Assembly: GCA_945982465.1 (NCBI GenBank)
Contig: CAMFSB010000008.1
Span: 1-15,659, forward strand
Length of the DNA: 15,659 nt
Direction of reading: 5' to 3'
Origin: an uncultured Faecalibacterium sp.
GTDB taxonomy: Bacteria > Bacillota > Clostridia > Oscillospirales > Ruminococcaceae
Positions 13,635 through 15,659 of the stretch are shown in pieces. The notes beneath the pieces were generated by a model that worked only from the letters and a program-made list of their open reading frames with translations, did not search any database and was not told the origin of the DNA. The first letter of the stretch is position 1. Every line of letters begins with the position of its first letter. The position numbers and the translations under genes were made by a program.

Positions 13635-14813
13635 TCACCGGGCGATCTCCCGCCAAACGCTTTCGCCGTCCAGCGCGGGGGCGCTCACGCCCAGCGCCTC
13701 GCACACGGTGGCCGCAATGGTGCCAAAGCCCAGGCGGGTGCCCAGGTCCACCCCGGCCTTTACGCCCGGGCCGCAGATCAGGTACGGCACATACTCGCGG
13801 GTATGGTCGGTGGTTTTGGTATAGCCGGGGTCGCAGCCGTGGTCGGCGGTGATCATCAGCACATCACCCTGCCGCATGCCGGGGATGAAATCCGCCAGAA
13901 AGCGGTCAAACTCCGACGCCGCGGCCGCGTAGCCCGCTTTATCGCGCCGGTGGCCGTACAGCATGTCAAAATCCACCAGATTGATAAACGCCAGGCCCTC
14001 AAAATCCCGCGTCTGCAGCGCCTTCGTAAACGCGATGCCATTGGTGTTGCCGGTGGTCTTGATCTTTTCGGTCACGCCCTCGCCGTCAAAGATATCGTAG
14101 ATCTTGCCCACGGCGATCACATCCCGGCCAGCGGCTTTCAGCACGTCCAGCATGGTGGGGCGGGGCGGCTTCAGGCTCAAATCGTGGCGGTTCGTGGTGC
14201 GCACAAAGTTTTCGGCTTTATCGCCCACAAACGGCCGGGCGATCACACGGCCCACGCCCCATTCGCCCTTGAGCATGTCGCGGGCGGCCTGGCAGTATTC
14301 GTACAGCTGGGGCACCGGCACCAGCGCTTCGTTGGCCGCCACCTGAAATACGCTGTCGGCGCTGGTATACACGATCAGCGCGTTCTCGCGCATGGCCTGC
14401 TCGCCGTAATCCTTCAGCACCTGCGTGCCGGAATAGGGCTTGTTGCACAGCACCTTTTTGCCGGTTTTGCGCTCAAATTCCGCGATCAATTCCGGCGGGA
14501 AGCCGTCCGGGAAGGTGGGCAGCGGCTGCGGGCTGACCACGCCCGCGATCTCCCAATGGCCGATGGTGGTATCCTTGCCCATGCTGTGCTCACGCAGGCG
14601 GGCAAAGCTGGCGGCCGGGGCCGGGCACGGCTGGCCCGCCGTCACGCCGTCGATGTTGAACAGGCCCAGCTTTTGCAGCTGCGGCGCCGAAAATTCCGGC
14701 TGGCCGGCAATGGAAGCCAGCGTGTTGGTTCCCTCGTCGCCAAAGGCGGCGGCGTCCGGCTCGGCGCCGATGCCAAAGCTGTCCAGCACGATCAAAAAGA
14801 CACGGTTTGCCAT
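13635..14813 (-). CDS. deoB: Phosphopentomutase
   Basis: 392 aa, normal for the family (alkaline phosphatase superfamily, two Mn2+). It interconverts (deoxy)ribose-1-phosphate and 5-phosphate, completing nucleoside catabolism after DeoD. Motifs: LDSFGIGAEPDA with metal ligand Asp11, GKDTTIGHWEIAG with the conserved phosphorylated Thr82, NLVDFDMLYGHRRD and TADHGCDP, which provide the remaining metal ligands. ATG 14813 has AAGGAG 8 bases upstream. It is divergent from pyk and followed on the same strand by the interrupted YdcF-like gene. No terminator is seen between these two. Confidence 0.96.
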   Translation of the reverse strand: MANRVFLIVLDSFGIGAEPDAAAFGDEGTNTLASIAGQPEFSAPQLQKLGLFNIDGVTAGQPCPAPAASFARLREHSMGKDTTIGHWEIAGVVSPQPLPTFPDGFPPELIAEFERKTGKKVLCNKPYSGTQVLKDYGEQAMRENALIVYTSADSVFQVAANEALVPVPQLYEYCQAARDMLKGEWGVGRVIARPFVGDKAENFVRTTNRHDLSLKPPRPTMLDVLKAAGRDVIAVGKIYDIFDGEGVTEKIKTTGNTNGIAFTKALQTRDFEGLAFINLVDFDMLYGHRRDKAGYAAAASEFDRFLADFIPGMRQGDVLMITADHGCDPGYTKTTDHTREYVPYLICGPGVKAGVDLGTRLGFGTIAATVCEALGVSAPALDGESVWREIAR

Positions 14814-14860
14814 AGTGCATTCTCCTTTTTTCAGGCGTTCCGTCCGATTATTCTGCCTAT

Positions 14861-14889
14861 ATTATAATCGTTTCCGCACAAAATGGCTA
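14861..14889 (-). promoter_or_regulatory. Promoter of deoB
   Basis: On the minus strand a consensus TATAAT (14861-14866) follows TAGCCA (14884-14889) by 17 bases. The -35 matches consensus in four of six positions, so activation or weak basal expression is possible. The leader is about 40 bases. Confidence 0.55.
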
Positions 14890-14953
14890 CCGTGCCGGGG
14901 CGGATTCATGGAAGTTCCACAATTTTTTTGTTCAAACCCGGTCAAATCTCTTC

Positions 14954-14982
14954 TTGCAGGGCCGCGGCCGTCCCGGTATAAT
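14954..14982 (+). promoter_or_regulatory. Promoter of pyk
   Basis: TTGCAG (14954-14959), 17-bp spacer, TATAAT (14977-14982). The -10 sits in a palindrome, GTATAA-T-TTATAC (14976-14988). The expected start near 14989 gives a leader of about 84 bases with no evident hairpin. Confidence 0.78.
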
Positions 14983-15072
14983 TTATACTAGGGAAGATTT
15001 CGGATAATTTATTTGAAGTTCATCCATCCTAAACGATAGACTGCTACGATCTGCATCAGGAGGCTGATTACG

Positions 15073-15659
15073 ATGCGCAAAACAAAAATCATCTGCACGC
15101 TGGGCCCCTCCACCGACAAAGAGGGCGTCCTGCGCAAGCTGATCGAAAACGGCATGAATGTGGCCCGGTTCAACTTTTCCCACGGCTCGCACGAGGAGCA
15201 CAAAGCGCGGCTGGACCAGCTTTGCGCTCTGCGCGAGGAGCTTGGCCAGCCCGTGGCCGCCCTGCTGGACACCAAAGGCCCGGAGATCCGCCTGCGCGAG
15301 TTCAAAAACGGCATGGAAGTGCTGGAGGCCGGCCAGACCTTTACCCTGACCACCCGCGACGTGGAGGGCACCCGGGAGATCTGCTCCATCACCTACAAGG
15401 ATCTGCCCGGTGATGTGGCTGCGGGCGGCACCATCATGCTGGACGATGGCCTGATCCAGCTGAGCATTCTGGAAGTGACCGCCACCGACATCGTATGCCG
15501 GGTGATCAACGGCGGCAAGGTCAAAAACAAAAAGGGCGTCAACGTGCCCGGTGTGCATCTGTCGATGCCGTATATGAGCCAACGCGACCGGGAGGATATC
15601 CTGTTCGGCATTGAAAACGGCTTTGATTTCATTGCCGCCAGCTTTGTGCGCACCGCGCA
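15073..15659 (+). CDS. pyk: Pyruvate kinase (N-terminal part, right edge)
   Basis: 195 codons are visible before the window ends. It transfers phosphate from phosphoenolpyruvate to ADP, the last step of glycolysis. The N-terminus MRKTKIICTLGPS is diagnostic. ARFNFSHG (Arg32, Asn34, Ser36) and DTKGPEIR (66-73) are the active-site loops of the A domain, and the B domain runs from about 74 to 165. FIAASFVR near the edge is the next conserved strand. ATG 15073 is preceded by AGGAGG 9 bases upstream. The frame is undamaged as far as seen. Confidence 0.96.
   Translation, partial: MRKTKIICTLGPSTDKEGVLRKLIENGMNVARFNFSHGSHEEHKARLDQLCALREELGQPVAALLDTKGPEIRLREFKNGMEVLEAGQTFTLTTRDVEGTREICSITYKDLPGDVAAGGTIMLDDGLIQLSILEVTATDIVCRVINGGKVKNKKGVNVPGVHLSMPYMSQRDREDILFGIENGFDFIAASFVRTA

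Noticed and set aside
13614..14867. Plus-strand 417-codon open frame opposite deoB
   Set aside because: Antisense of phosphopentomutase, which has all catalytic motifs on the minus strand.
1..15659. CRISPR arrays, tRNA genes, insertion sequences or integrase/att sites
   Set aside because: I saw no regularly spaced repeats, cloverleaf-like sequences, transposase frames or flanking terminal repeats.

Overview
The window looks like the chromosome of a GC-rich, Gram-positive-type anaerobe of the Clostridia, most likely the Oscillospirales (Faecalibacterium / Subdoligranulum / Gemmiger relatives). The basis is protein style (a BMP-type nucleoside lipoprotein, a LysM-G5-M23 wall hydrolase, a NusG-II lipid/redox-associated protein), strong AGGAGG ribosome binding sites, sigma-A-type promoters and GC-rich hairpin terminators. 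This is an inference from recognition, not from a search. No phage structural genes, insertion sequences, tRNAs or CRISPR arrays were seen.

Layout. (1) 1-548: a remnant of a class B penicillin-binding protein running off the left edge, a terminator-like hairpin, then the control region of an S24-type self-cleaving repressor (549-1202, +) with paired operator-like repeats over its promoter. (2) 1283-3812: a perfect bidirectional terminator, then a minus-strand nucleoside block: BMP-family nucleoside-binding lipoprotein, cytidine deaminase (cdd) and purine nucleoside phosphorylase (deoD). (3) 4054-7003, minus: a membrane-anchored LysM/G5/M23 endopeptidase and an RluA-family pseudouridine synthase. 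(4) 7080-7540: two divergent promoters that share one palindromic -35 hexamer, driving the pseudouridine synthase leftwards and the RNase P RNA gene (rnpB) rightwards. (5) 7703-10158, +: an operator-rich promoter and a tightly coupled three-gene unit, DUF2975-like polytopic membrane protein, YozG-type small HTH regulator, and an unrecognised lipoprotein. (6) 10174-12572, +: glutamine-dependent NAD+ synthetase (nadE) followed by a NusG domain II protein. (7) 12668-14813, minus: shared terminator, a YdcF/DUF218 membrane protein gene interrupted by an in-frame TAA, and phosphopentomutase (deoB). (8) 14954-15659, +: promoter and first 195 codons of pyruvate kinase (pyk), cut by the right edge.

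How it fits together. The lipoprotein, cdd, deoD and deoB form a nucleoside uptake and salvage route: import, deamination, phosphorolysis to (deoxy)ribose-1-phosphate, and conversion to the 5-phosphate, which feeds central metabolism where pyk acts. The most interesting non-housekeeping items are the shared -35 divergent promoter at rnpB/rluA, the duplicated palindromic operator upstream of the DUF2975/HTH/lipoprotein operon, the direct-repeat operator of the orphan S24 repressor (with a 9-bp core also found in the other operator), and the nonsense-interrupted YdcF gene.
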